Assembly: GCA_025457725.1 (NCBI GenBank)
Contig: JALOTU010000152.1
Coordinates: 1 to 6,127, forward strand
Reading direction: 5' to 3'
From: Verrucomicrobiota bacterium
GTDB lineage: Bacteria; Verrucomicrobiota; Verrucomicrobiia; Limisphaerales; DSYF01
DNA length: 6,127 bases
In this document: piece by piece, positions 1-5,866 of the stretch
Position numbering within the stretch: the stretch's first letter is position 1
Layout: every line of letters begins with the position of its first letter
Translations under genes and position numbers: made by a program
The notes under the pieces: generated by a model
Seen by the model: only the letters and a program-made list of their open reading frames with translations
What the model was told of the DNA's origin: nothing
Database searches by the model: none

Positions 1-1128
1 CAGTTTGCCAAGGAACTCGCGCCCGCCCGGTCCGCCGGCATGAAGCCCGTGGTCGCCGCCTGCCAGGACTCGCGGCAGCAGGCGGCGTTCGTTGCCCAGC
101 GGGTGTTGGAGCTGAGGGACGCAGGGCGGTCCTTGAACAACATGGCCGTGTTGTATCGATCCCACTTCCACGCCCTGGACCTTCAGCTGGAGCTGACCCG
201 ACGCGGTATCCCCTTCAGCATCACCAGCGGCATCCGCTTTTTTGAGCAGGCGCACATCAAGGATGTGGCCGCGCACCTCAAGTTTGTGGTCAATCCGCGC
301 GACGAACTCTCCTTCAAACGCATCGTGCAGCTGCTGCCGGGCATTGGGCCCAAGGCGGCTGAGAAACTCTGGGCGCAACTCAACTCCACACAACCCGTCC
401 GGGAAGAGGATGAGGGCGAGCCGGTTCGTCCCGCGGCGACGGGACGGTCGTTGCTTGCCGCGGCGGTTCAAGGCCTTGAGAAGGGGGTTCCCAAGAGGGC
501 GAAGGTTGCCTGGGCGCAATTCACCGCCACCCTGGCGCAACTCGAATCGGCCGCCCCCAAGTCCAGCGCGGGCGCCCTGATCCGCCTCGTGGTGGAGGCC
601 GGATACGAGGATTATCTCAAGGCCACCTACGACAATTATCGCTCCCGGCTCGAGGATCTGGAGCAGTTGGGGTCATTTTCGGAGCAGTTCGAAACCATGG
701 AGGAATTCCTCACCCAGCTCGCGTTGCTCACGAACATCGAGGCGGAGGATGCCGGGGCGGCCGAGAAGGAGGACGAGCGGTTGCGGTTGTCCACCATCCA
801 TCAGGCCAAGGGGCTGGAGTTCGATGTCGTGTTCGTCATCATGTTGTGCGAGGGCATGTTTCCGTCGGCACGAACGCTGGACGACGCGGATGCCATCGAG
901 GAGGAGCGGCGTTTGATGTATGTGTCGGTCACGCGGGCGCGGGACGAGCTTTACCTGAGCTATCCGCTTCTCCGGCCCGTGGCGGGAGGGGGGATGGATA
1001 CCGTTCAACGTCCCTCGCGCTTCCTGAACGAGATTCCCGACGAAGCGCGCGAGGAATGGGATCTGGTCAGCGGGGCACGGGATGGTTGGGATGCGGCAGG
1101 GGAGAACGAAGGAGATCCGGACTGGTAG
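1..1128 (+). CDS. UvrD/PcrA-type superfamily 1 ATP-dependent DNA helicase, C-terminal part (5' end outside window)
   Basis: The reading frame is open from base 1, so the gene starts upstream; the ATG at 40 is internal. About 375 residues are visible. Counting from that ATG, they include helicase motif IV (NMAVLYRSHFHALDLQLEL, about 34-52), the following GIRFFEQAHIKD segment, an LLPGIGPKAAEKLW stretch in the 2B region, motif V (LSTIHQAKGLEFDVVFV, 250-266) and motif VI (EEERRLMYVSVTRARDELYL, 287-306), with the arginines that contact ATP in this family. UvrD/PcrA proteins are cytoplasmic 3'-5' helicases acting in excision repair and in clearing recombination or transcription intermediates. The Walker A and B motifs would lie left of the window. 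The protein ends about 55 residues after motif VI in an acidic tail (GENEGDPDW), so the C-terminal Tudor-like domain that binds RNA polymerase in classical PcrA/UvrD is not evident. It could be a Rep-like or lineage-specific paralogue. Family assignment is firm; exact subfamily is not. Confidence 0.93.
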   Translation, partial: QFAKELAPARSAGMKPVVAACQDSRQQAAFVAQRVLELRDAGRSLNNMAVLYRSHFHALDLQLELTRRGIPFSITSGIRFFEQAHIKDVAAHLKFVVNPRDELSFKRIVQLLPGIGPKAAEKLWAQLNSTQPVREEDEGEPVRPAATGRSLLAAAVQGLEKGVPKRAKVAWAQFTATLAQLESAAPKSSAGALIRLVVEAGYEDYLKATYDNYRSRLEDLEQLGSFSEQFETMEEFLTQLALLTNIEAEDAGAAEKEDERLRLSTIHQAKGLEFDVVFVIMLCEGMFPSARTLDDADAIEEERRLMYVSVTRARDELYLSYPLLRPVAGGGMDTVQRPSRFLNEIPDEAREEWDLVSGARDGWDAAGENEGDPDW

Positions 1129-1141
1129 GGGGGCGGAGGCC

Positions 1142-2188
1142 TTATCCCTGGGCGGCCGCCAGCTCGGGCTCGCGGCGGGCCTCCGGCATCGGGCGGCGCG
1201 ACTGGAGGTAATCGGCCAGACTTTGGGTTGAGGGGGTGAGTCCCTCGGACTCGATCGCGCCGAGGATACGTTCCTCGGTCATGATGAATCGGTCCCGTTT
1301 GTAGAGCAGGTAGTTGCCCCGCATTTCCTCCGGCGTCAGGTTGATGGTCACCAGGTTGGCACCCGTGCGAAGGCCGCGACGATAACCCTGGCCGGGTTGG
1401 GCCAGGTTCAGCGCGCTCACCGACGGGATCACCCAGTCGGGCCGCATCAGGCGCATGGCCGCCATGGAGTTCAAGGTGCGATTGACATCCGACCCGGCGG
1501 CATCTCTCAGCGGGGTCTCGTCGCCTGGTATGAAAGGACTGACGCTGCATCCGCTTAGCGGCAGGGTTTTGGACAGCGCGAGATTGGTCAGCAGGTCCGG
1601 GGTGGTCTGACCGGGCAGACCGGCAATGAATCCGGAGCTGACGTTCCAGCCGGAGTCTGCGAGCATGCGAATGTGGCGGATGCGGTTGGCGAGGGTGCCC
1701 GGGGCATGAAACCGTTCGTAGCGTGCCGGGCCCGCCATCTCGAACTTCATGATATAGGTGGTGGCGCCCGCTTCCTGCAATTCGGCGTAGAGCGCCGGTC
1801 CAAGGTTGCCCAGGCAGACGCTGATGCCCAGGGAGGTCTCGCGCCGCAGGGTCCGGACCAGAGGCAGCACCACCTCGCGCGCCGCCACGGGATCTTCGCC
1901 GGTCTGGATATTGACGTCCGTGACGCTTTCCGGACGATGATGAATCAACAGCCCGGCCAGCTGGTCGGCTTCGGCGCGAAAGCGCGCGAGCGACCGATTG
2001 TCGCGCCGCATGCCGCAGTAAGCACAGTTCTGGCGGCAATAATTGGAGGCCTCCACCACGGCGCGAACGAACACCCGGTTGCCGAAGTGGGCCCGGGTGG
2101 CTGTCACAGCGCGCAGGTGAAGTTCCTCCTGGGCGGCGCCTGTTGCCTCGATCGCGGGCGCCGTGGGAATGAAGGAGCAGTCCGACAC
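1142..2188 (-). CDS. Radical SAM enzyme of the HydE/BioB/PylB family, HydE-like
   Basis: 348 residues, GTG start. The radical SAM cluster motif is C51-x3-C55-x2-C58 (SNYCRQNCAYCGMRRDN), which binds the [4Fe-4S] cluster that cleaves S-adenosylmethionine. Other family-like segments are QTGED (95-99, compare QSGED in HydE), GFIAGLPGQT (186-195), SPFIPGDETPL (217-227), VIPSVSALN (253-261) and GLRTGANLVTINLTP (272-286). These match HydE, the maturase of [FeFe]-hydrogenase, better than biotin synthase. However, no HydF, HydG or hydrogenase gene is visible, so its substrate is unknown. Upstream the frame meets a stop at 2276-2278 with no other ATG, GTG or TTG between, which supports the GTG at 2188. 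No Shine-Dalgarno sequence precedes it; a promoter-like pair ends six bases before the start. The gene converges with the helicase gene (13 bases apart) and is divergent from the glycosyltransferase gene. Biotin synthase-like or methylornithine synthase-like activity remains possible. Confidence 0.88.
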   Translation of the reverse strand: MSDCSFIPTAPAIEATGAAQEELHLRAVTATRAHFGNRVFVRAVVEASNYCRQNCAYCGMRRDNRSLARFRAEADQLAGLLIHHRPESVTDVNIQTGEDPVAAREVVLPLVRTLRRETSLGISVCLGNLGPALYAELQEAGATTYIMKFEMAGPARYERFHAPGTLANRIRHIRMLADSGWNVSSGFIAGLPGQTTPDLLTNLALSKTLPLSGCSVSPFIPGDETPLRDAAGSDVNRTLNSMAAMRLMRPDWVIPSVSALNLAQPGQGYRRGLRTGANLVTINLTPEEMRGNYLLYKRDRFIMTEERILGAIESEGLTPSTQSLADYLQSRRPMPEARREPELAAAQG

Positions 2189-2194
2189 CCGCGA

Positions 2195-2223
2195 AGTAAA
2201 GCCCGTCCGGGGTCCGACTTCAA
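2195..2223 (-). promoter_or_regulatory. Putative leaderless promoter of the radical SAM gene
   Basis: On the minus strand a TTGAAG box (2223-2218) is followed by a 17-base spacer and TTTACT (2200-2195), then six bases (TCGCGG) and the GTG start at 2188. The hexamers match the sigma-70 consensus at 4/6 and 4/6. Transcription would begin at or next to the start codon, fitting the lack of a ribosome binding site. Assigned by eye. Confidence 0.45.
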
Positions 2224-2252
2224 ACCAAAAGACCGTGGCCGCCGGACATGGG

Positions 2253-2282
2253 TTGAAAACGGACGGAGACCTGTCCTAGCCT
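2253..2282 (+). promoter_or_regulatory. Putative leaderless promoter of the glycosyltransferase gene
   Basis: TTGAAA (2253-2258), an 18-base spacer and TAGCCT (2277-2282), which keeps the T1, A2 and T6 of the -10 consensus, are followed by six bases and the GTG start at 2289. The geometry mirrors that of the divergent radical SAM promoter. The spacer holds an imperfect dyad with GGAC at 2261-2264 and GTCC at 2273-2276, which might bind a regulator, though such a short dyad is weak evidence. Confidence 0.4.
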
Positions 2283-2288
2283 GCGGGT

Positions 2289-2987
2289 GTGAACTGGCCC
2301 TCCATCTGCACCGCTGTGATTCCCTGCCTCAATGAGGCGGCGGCCATCGCCGGTGTCGTGCGCGGGCTGCGCGCCCATCTGCCGGCGGTCATTGTGGTGG
2401 ATGATGGGTCCACGGACGACACGGCGCGTCTGGCCGAAGCGGAGGGGGCGCTGGTGATCCGACATTCCCGTCCACAGGGCAAGGGGGCGGCCATGTGCGA
2501 TGGCTGGCGGATGGCGCGCGAGCGGGGCTATTCCTGGGCGCTGTGCCTGGACGGGGACGGGCAGCATGCGGTGGCCGATGTGCCCGCCTTTCTGGAATGC
2601 GCGGAACGGACTGGGGCCGCCATGGTGGTGGGGAACCGCATGGCCAACCCGGCAGGCATGCCCTGGTTGCGGCGGCAGGTGAACCGGTGGATGAGTCGTC
2701 GTCTCTCGCGGTTGTCCGGGCAACATCTTCCCGACACGCAGAACGGCTTTCGCCTGATGGACCTGCGGTGCTGGGATCCGGAGTCCACGAAGGCCGCCCA
2801 TTTTGAGATTGAATCGGAGGTGCTCGTTGCCTACCTGCTCGCGGGCCGGCGGGTGGAATTCGTGCCGGTGGCGGTGATCTATGATGCGGAACGAAGCAAG
2901 ATTCATCCGTGGCGCGACACCCTGCGCTGGTTCCGCTGGAGGCGGGAGGCCGCGCGCCGGTTTGATGCCGCCGGACGGAAGACTTGA
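2289..2987 (+). CDS. Family 2 glycosyltransferase, DPM1-like (polyprenyl-phosphate sugar transferase type)
   Basis: 232 residues, GTG start, no clear Shine-Dalgarno sequence. The GT-A fold signatures are in order: AVIPCLNEAAAI near the N terminus (9-20), VVDDGSTDD with the nucleotide-binding aspartates (36-44), PQGKGAAM (62-69), LDGDGQH carrying the metal-binding DxD (87-93), DTQNGFRLM (149-157) and FEIESEVLVAYLLAG (172-186), ending in the basic SKIHPWRDTLRWFRW segment (203-217). The family transfers sugars from nucleotide donors, commonly to polyprenyl phosphate at the inner face of the cytoplasmic membrane. There are no C-terminal membrane helices, so the protein is probably cytoplasmic or peripheral through its basic C-terminal end. 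It is followed after 6 bases by a small membrane protein gene on the same strand, which could be its membrane partner. Donor and acceptor cannot be read from the sequence. Fold and family are firm; substrate is unknown. Confidence 0.9.
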   Translation: MNWPSICTAVIPCLNEAAAIAGVVRGLRAHLPAVIVVDDGSTDDTARLAEAEGALVIRHSRPQGKGAAMCDGWRMARERGYSWALCLDGDGQHAVADVPAFLECAERTGAAMVVGNRMANPAGMPWLRRQVNRWMSRRLSRLSGQHLPDTQNGFRLMDLRCWDPESTKAAHFEIESEVLVAYLLAGRRVEFVPVAVIYDAERSKIHPWRDTLRWFRWRREAARRFDAAGRKT

Positions 2988-2993
2988 CCGGCC

Positions 2994-3452
2994 ATGTGGC
3001 GCGCCTCCAATGTCAGTCCGCAACTTTTGAATCCATCCATCGACAACCCCAAGACCTTGCCATTGCCGAAACCCGCCCGCCGCCCTCTGCTGCGCGTGGC
3101 CACGCGCATTCTTGTGGCCATTGTGGTGACGGTGCTGTTTGGGCGGGTGCTGCAATACTCCGTGAAGCTGTCGCAGCATGAGGGCAAGGTCCCCGGGTTC
3201 GCCGCGGGCATGGCGCACGGCGCCCTGATGCCGTGCGGATTCCCGATGCTGCTGGTCGGGCAGGATCTGCCGATTTACGCCGAGCGGAACTCGGGCCGCA
3301 CCTACAAGCTCGGTTACACGCTGGGCGTGAACCTCTGTGGCGCGCTGTTCTTTGGCTCGGTTTACTGGCGCCTTGGACGCCTGCGGAAACTGACGCGGGA
3401 CATGCGCCAGTCCGGCCGGAATGAACAAAGTGGCACGCCCGGGGACCCTTGA
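2994..3452 (+). CDS. Small multi-pass membrane protein of unknown function
   Basis: 152 residues, ATG start 6 bases after the glycosyltransferase stop, so probably co-transcribed. No recognised domain. A basic, proline-rich N terminus (1-34) leads into a hydrophobic helix at about 35-52 (LLRVATRILVAIVVTVLFG). A glycine-rich, moderately hydrophobic stretch at 66-88 includes GMAHGALMPCGFPMLLVG, and another hydrophobic helix lies at about 107-124 (GYTLGVNLCGALFFGSVYW). The C-terminal tail is basic and hydrophilic. The block from HGALMP through IYAERNSGRTYKLGYTLGVN looks like a conserved core, and similar hypothetical proteins probably exist in other genomes, though this is recollection and not a search result. 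A GGAAG sequence 12 bases before the start (2977-2981) is a weak ribosome binding site candidate. A role with the upstream glycosyltransferase is inferred from position only. The membrane-helix pattern and tight spacing favour a real gene over the antisense frame. Confidence 0.72.
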   Translation: MWRASNVSPQLLNPSIDNPKTLPLPKPARRPLLRVATRILVAIVVTVLFGRVLQYSVKLSQHEGKVPGFAAGMAHGALMPCGFPMLLVGQDLPIYAERNSGRTYKLGYTLGVNLCGALFFGSVYWRLGRLRKLTRDMRQSGRNEQSGTPGDP

Positions 3453-3484
3453 GAGGGCGCGCCGCCCAGGGCGAATGCCCACAC
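3453..3484. other. Convergent intergenic gap with two short GC stems
   Basis: This 32-base gap lies between two convergent stop codons. It contains two four-base-pair stems, GGGC/GCCC at 3455-3467 and GGGC/GCCC at 3469-3480. They could act as a weak bidirectional terminator, but neither is followed by a T-run, so no terminator is called. Confidence 0.2.
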
Positions 3485-4309
3485 TCAGTTCGCGCTGATC
3501 AACTCCTGCAGGATGGGTTCCATCGCCGCCGCCCAGATGGCATAGCCGCGCTCGGACAGGTGCAGGTAGTCGGGCATGATGTCACGGGAAAGGGAGCCAT
3601 CGGGTTCGATGAGGTCGGAACCGAAATCGATGTAGTAGATCATCTTTCCGTCAGCCACCTTGGCAAGCGCCTGGTTGACCTGGAGGACCTTGCCACGCTG
3701 CGCGCTGAAGGTCTGGCCCCGCGGAAAGATGCCCACCACGAGCAGTCGGGTGTCGGGCAGACGCTCGCGGATCTGCTTCACGACCGCCAGCACGCCCTCC
3801 AGGATCTCCGCCTCGGAATTGTCGTCGCGATTGGAATTGTTGGTGCCGATGAGGAGCACGGCCGCTTTGGGATCGAGTCCGTCCAGCTGGCCGTTCTCGA
3901 ATCGCCAGAGCACATGCTGGGTGCGATCCCCGCCCACGCCGAGGTTCAGGCATTTGCGGTTGCCGTAGTACCGCTCCCACACATTCGTTCCGTTGACCTC
4001 CCATCCCTGGGTGATGGAATCGCCGATGAACACAATGTCGCACGGACCCTGATTGTCCCGGGCCCGCTGCAACACCGTGTTCTGCCGGTTCAACGCGCGT
4101 CCGTCCCGCGACACGGGCACGATGGCGGTGTTGGGGGTCTCGGCCATCGTCCCTGCGGCGGCGTCCGTGGCGTTGGTGACGCTTGTCGTGAGGGCGACCG
4201 TGGATCTGCCTTCGCTGGGGGCGGTGGTTGCCGCGCGAGCCTGCCCGACAGGGCTGCCGGTTAGAACGATGACTGTGAGGATCCGGAGGATGGTGAAGAG
4301 TGCTTTCAT
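3485..4309 (-). CDS. Secreted SGNH/GDSL-family hydrolase, similar to PAF acetylhydrolase IB subunits
   Basis: 274 residues from the ATG at 4309. An ATG at 4393 would add 28 residues, but it has no ribosome binding site, would put the promoter and operator inside the gene and would bury the signal peptide. From the chosen start, residues 1-26 form a signal peptide (hydrophobic ILRILTVIVLTG, cleavage site ARA|A). A Thr/Ala-rich linker follows to about 65. The SGNH blocks are then complete: FIGDSITQGW with nucleophile Ser98, LGVGGDRTQHVLWRFENG with the oxyanion glycine near 126, GTNN with Asn158, and DYLHLSERGY with Asp247 and His250. The block order and the QHVLWR segment resemble mammalian PAF-AH IB and bacterial GDSL esterases often encoded among carbohydrate-degradation genes. 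The product is probably exported and removes acyl or acetyl esters from sugars or lipids; the substrate is not shown. The palindromic operator suggests LacI-family control and so a carbohydrate-linked role. Confidence 0.9.
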   Translation of the reverse strand: MKALFTILRILTVIVLTGSPVGQARAATTAPSEGRSTVALTTSVTNATDAAAGTMAETPNTAIVPVSRDGRALNRQNTVLQRARDNQGPCDIVFIGDSITQGWEVNGTNVWERYYGNRKCLNLGVGGDRTQHVLWRFENGQLDGLDPKAAVLLIGTNNSNRDDNSEAEILEGVLAVVKQIRERLPDTRLLVVGIFPRGQTFSAQRGKVLQVNQALAKVADGKMIYYIDFGSDLIEPDGSLSRDIMPDYLHLSERGYAIWAAAMEPILQELISAN

Positions 4310-4320
4310 GGTCTTGAGGG

Positions 4321-4354
4321 TGACAGACTGGCAAACGTTTGCCTGACCTGTCAA
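4321..4354 (-). promoter_or_regulatory. Promoter region of the SGNH hydrolase with a LacI/PurR-type palindromic operator
   Basis: A perfect 14-base palindrome, GGCAAACGTTTGCC, lies at 4330-4343 with a central CG. It is flanked by outer arms TGACAG (4321-4326) and CTGTCA (4348-4353). The 12-base core GCAAACGTTTGC is the same as in the idealised E. coli PurR operator, and a central CpG is typical of LacI/GalR-family sites. On the minus strand a consensus TTGACA (4354-4349) is the candidate -35 box, so the palindrome fills the spacer; no convincing -10 is seen (CAGTCT at 18 bases is poor). A repressor bound here would block transcription. No LacI-family gene is in the window. Confidence 0.5.
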
Positions 4355-4403
4355 TGGAGCAGCGACGCAGGACCAGGGCAGACGCGTCTTCATCCGGGAG
4401 GTA

Positions 4404-4425
4404 TCGCCGGCTTTCCAGCCGGCGA
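4404..4425. repeat. Hairpin 1, perfect 9-bp inverted repeat
   Basis: TCGCCGGCT at 4404-4412 pairs perfectly with AGCCGGCGA at 4417-4425 around a four-base loop. Read on the minus strand, the centre is GGCTGGAAAGCC, matching the loop of the other hairpins in this spacer in the opposite orientation. No T-run follows, so it is not an obvious intrinsic terminator. Confidence 0.6.
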
Positions 4426-4459
4426 ATCGAACCCGCCCACATGCGCGCCCTATCCCCGG

Positions 4460-4476
4460 GCCGGTTGAAAACCGGC
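4460..4476. repeat. Hairpin 2, perfect 7-bp inverted repeat with GAA loop
   Basis: GCCGGTT (4460-4466) and AACCGGC (4470-4476) are perfect complements around GAA. It lies 35 bases from hairpin 1 and is inverted relative to it, like a paired palindromic intergenic repeat. The stem differs from hairpin 1 at one base pair with the complementary change on the other arm. Confidence 0.55.
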
Positions 4477-4586
4477 GCGACGCCGAAAGCCCGGACTCAT
4501 TGGATGCGTCTGCCTTGCACTCGTTAACTTGCGCGCTGCAATTCGGACGGAGTCAGACAGGCGTCGGCCCAAAAGATTGTGGTCGA

Positions 4587-4613
4587 GCGGACGGGGGTGA
4601 AGTCCCCGTTTGC
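4587..4613. repeat. Hairpin 3, at the 3' end of the Rieske-flavin reductase gene
   Basis: ACGGGG (4591-4596) pairs with CCCCGT (4604-4609) around GTGAAGT. As plus-strand RNA the stem could extend to ten pairs (4587-4596 with 4604-4613) using two G-U pairs. It begins two bases past the stop codon of the leftward gene. It could act as a transcript-end structure for that gene, but no uridine tract follows on the minus strand. Confidence 0.4.
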
Positions 4614-4614
4614 C

Positions 4615-5724
4615 CTACGCCGGCTCATTGGACTCGTCGCACCGGTGCGCCTTGCGACCGCCGCGCGCCAGACGGGGGCGAGTGATCTCGGCGCCCAGCA
4701 GTGTTTCCGCCATCCTTACGGCGCCGTCCACCAGCTGGCGCGCGCCCTCGCGCAGTTCCGCGCTGTTCCGGACGAAGGCGACGTTGCGTTCCATGTCCTC
4801 GGCCGTCCAGCCGCGCGAATGAGCCACATAGGGGAACTGGGGGAATACGCATCCGCTCTCGGCGAAGAACCCGAGCATCTGGCCGGCGACCGCCTGGATG
4901 TTGTCCTGCCCTCCCGTGATGACGAGTCCGACCACCTTGTTGCGCAGCAGCACGCGATTCTGCGTGGTGATGGCGTTCTGGATGCAGTTCATGCGTTCCA
5001 CCATCTTGTAGTAGAGAGAGCTCGCCGCGCCCCAGCGGATGGAGGTGGAGACGATGATGACATCCGCCCAATGGACGAAGGCCTCGTAGACCGGGTTGAG
5101 TTGATCGCCCGGATCCATCTGCGTGATCGAGCAGGGCCAGGTGCAGGCGCGGGCTGATTTGGAATAATAGCCTTCACAGGCGCGGAACTGCAGTTCCCGG
5201 AGCCGGATCAGTCGCGTCTCCTTTCCCAAGCCCGTCCCGGCATGATGGATGGCCTCTTCCAGCAGGGCGTCCGATGTGGAATAGCGCGGATGGGCGACAT
5301 CCATCACGGTGGTGGAAATGCCCGCCACGCGCACCGGGCCGGGTTCGCGCTCGACGGCTCGGGCCAGCGGATGCGGGTCGTGGGGTGATTTCCTGCGCGG
5401 ACTGGCCGAGTTCAGGTCGATCCAAACCCGACCGTTCTCCACTTTGACGGCATACCCGGGCACCTGATCCTGTTCAAAACCGGGTTCGCCGTGGCCTTTA
5501 CAGCGGTGAAACTTCCAGTTGTGCCATGGGCAGACGACATACTCGCCATCCAACCGGCCCTGACCGAGCGGTCCGCCGACGTGGTTGCAGGCATTGGAGA
5601 TTGCGCCAAAGGTCCCATCCGCGTGACTCAGCGCAATCCGCGTCCGGTCGACATGAATCTCCGTCAACGACGACCTGCTGAGATCTTCCACCGCGCCAAC
5701 ATCGCGCCAGTCCGGAGTTTTCAT
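4615..5724 (-). CDS. Fusion of Rieske [2Fe-2S] ferredoxin domain and flavodoxin-fold FMN reductase domain
   Basis: 369 residues from the ATG at 5724. A TTG at 5760 would add 12 residues, but that TTG is the first half of the likely -35 box, so the ATG is preferred. Residues 1-105 form a Rieske domain with ligands C46-x-H48 and C65-x2-H68 (CNHVGGPLGQGRL, then CPWHNWKF), resembling Rieske ferredoxins and nitrite reductase small subunits. A charged, proline-containing linker (106-129) joins a flavodoxin-like domain from about 130. This begins VRVAGISTTV and includes three cysteines at 183, 194 and 198 (ACTWPCSITQMDPGDQ), HWADVIIVSTSIRWGAASSLYYKMVERM (219-246) and VVGLVITGGQDNIQAVAG (264-281), as in NADPH-dependent FMN reductases. 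One polypeptide could pass electrons between flavin and the iron-sulfur cluster to an unseen partner. No signal peptide or membrane segment, so cytoplasmic. Both domain assignments are firm; partner and substrate are unknown. Confidence 0.9.
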   Translation of the reverse strand: MKTPDWRDVGAVEDLSRSSLTEIHVDRTRIALSHADGTFGAISNACNHVGGPLGQGRLDGEYVVCPWHNWKFHRCKGHGEPGFEQDQVPGYAVKVENGRVWIDLNSASPRRKSPHDPHPLARAVEREPGPVRVAGISTTVMDVAHPRYSTSDALLEEAIHHAGTGLGKETRLIRLRELQFRACEGYYSKSARACTWPCSITQMDPGDQLNPVYEAFVHWADVIIVSTSIRWGAASSLYYKMVERMNCIQNAITTQNRVLLRNKVVGLVITGGQDNIQAVAGQMLGFFAESGCVFPQFPYVAHSRGWTAEDMERNVAFVRNSAELREGARQLVDGAVRMAETLLGAEITRPRLARGGRKAHRCDESNEPA

Positions 5725-5730
5725 GGGCAC

Positions 5731-5760
5731 AAGGTGGCCGCAGATGTTTGGCTGGGTCAA
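5731..5760 (-). promoter_or_regulatory. Putative leaderless promoter of the Rieske fusion gene
   Basis: On the minus strand TTGACC (5760-5755) is followed by 18 bases, CACCTT (5736-5731), six bases (GTGCCC) and the ATG at 5724. The -35 matches consensus at 5/6, the -10 weakly. The spacing to the start codon equals that at the glycosyltransferase gene and is within a base of that at the radical SAM gene. No Shine-Dalgarno sequence is present. Confidence 0.4.
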
Positions 5761-5866
5761 GCCGCCACGGATCTACCGGGCGGCAGTTGCAGAACTCTGC
5801 GGCAGGTCAGAAGGCCCTCCGCTGGGGTAGGGCCCGGCATTGATGCCACTTCACGTTCGCCTAACC

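Larger units (their letters stand above)
4310..4614. other. Intergenic region between the SGNH hydrolase and the Rieske fusion gene
   Basis: This 305-base region holds the SGNH promoter-operator on the left, hairpins 1 and 2 in the middle and hairpin 3 at the right. Short open frames within it have no convincing start signal or recognisable protein. The stretch 4477-4586 shows nothing identifiable. Confidence 0.6.

Noticed and set aside
1005..2039. 344-residue minus-strand frame overlapping the radical SAM gene and helicase end
   Set aside because: Arg/Pro/Ser-rich out-of-frame shadow; the radical SAM motifs are in another frame.
2203..2266. CCGTCC (2203-2208) and GGACGG (2261-2266) as an inverted operator pair in the divergent promoter region
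   Set aside because: Six-base GC-rich matches are common here, and their positions relative to the two -35 boxes differ.
2220..3482. 420-residue open frame on the minus strand opposite the glycosyltransferase and membrane protein genes
   Set aside because: Rich in Pro, His, Arg and Gln with no domain, and it lies antisense to a clear GT2 coding region. It is a by-product of high GC content.
3453..3484. Bidirectional terminator between the convergent genes
   Set aside because: Only four-base-pair stems and no T-run on either strand.
3449..4264. 271-residue plus-strand open frame opposite the SGNH hydrolase
   Set aside because: The minus strand carries a complete signal peptide and all SGNH catalytic blocks; the plus-strand frame has no recognisable motif.
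4310..4393. 28-residue N-terminal extension of the SGNH hydrolase from an upstream ATG
   Set aside because: It would place the palindromic operator and TTGACA inside the gene and hide a good signal peptide, and no ribosome binding site precedes it.
4579..5157. 192-residue plus-strand frame opposite the Rieske fusion gene
   Set aside because: Antisense to well-conserved flavodoxin-domain residues, with no motif or ribosome binding site of its own.
5725..5760. 12-residue N-terminal extension of the Rieske fusion from a TTG start
   Set aside because: The TTG belongs to the TTGACC -35 box, and the Rieske domain is complete from the downstream ATG.
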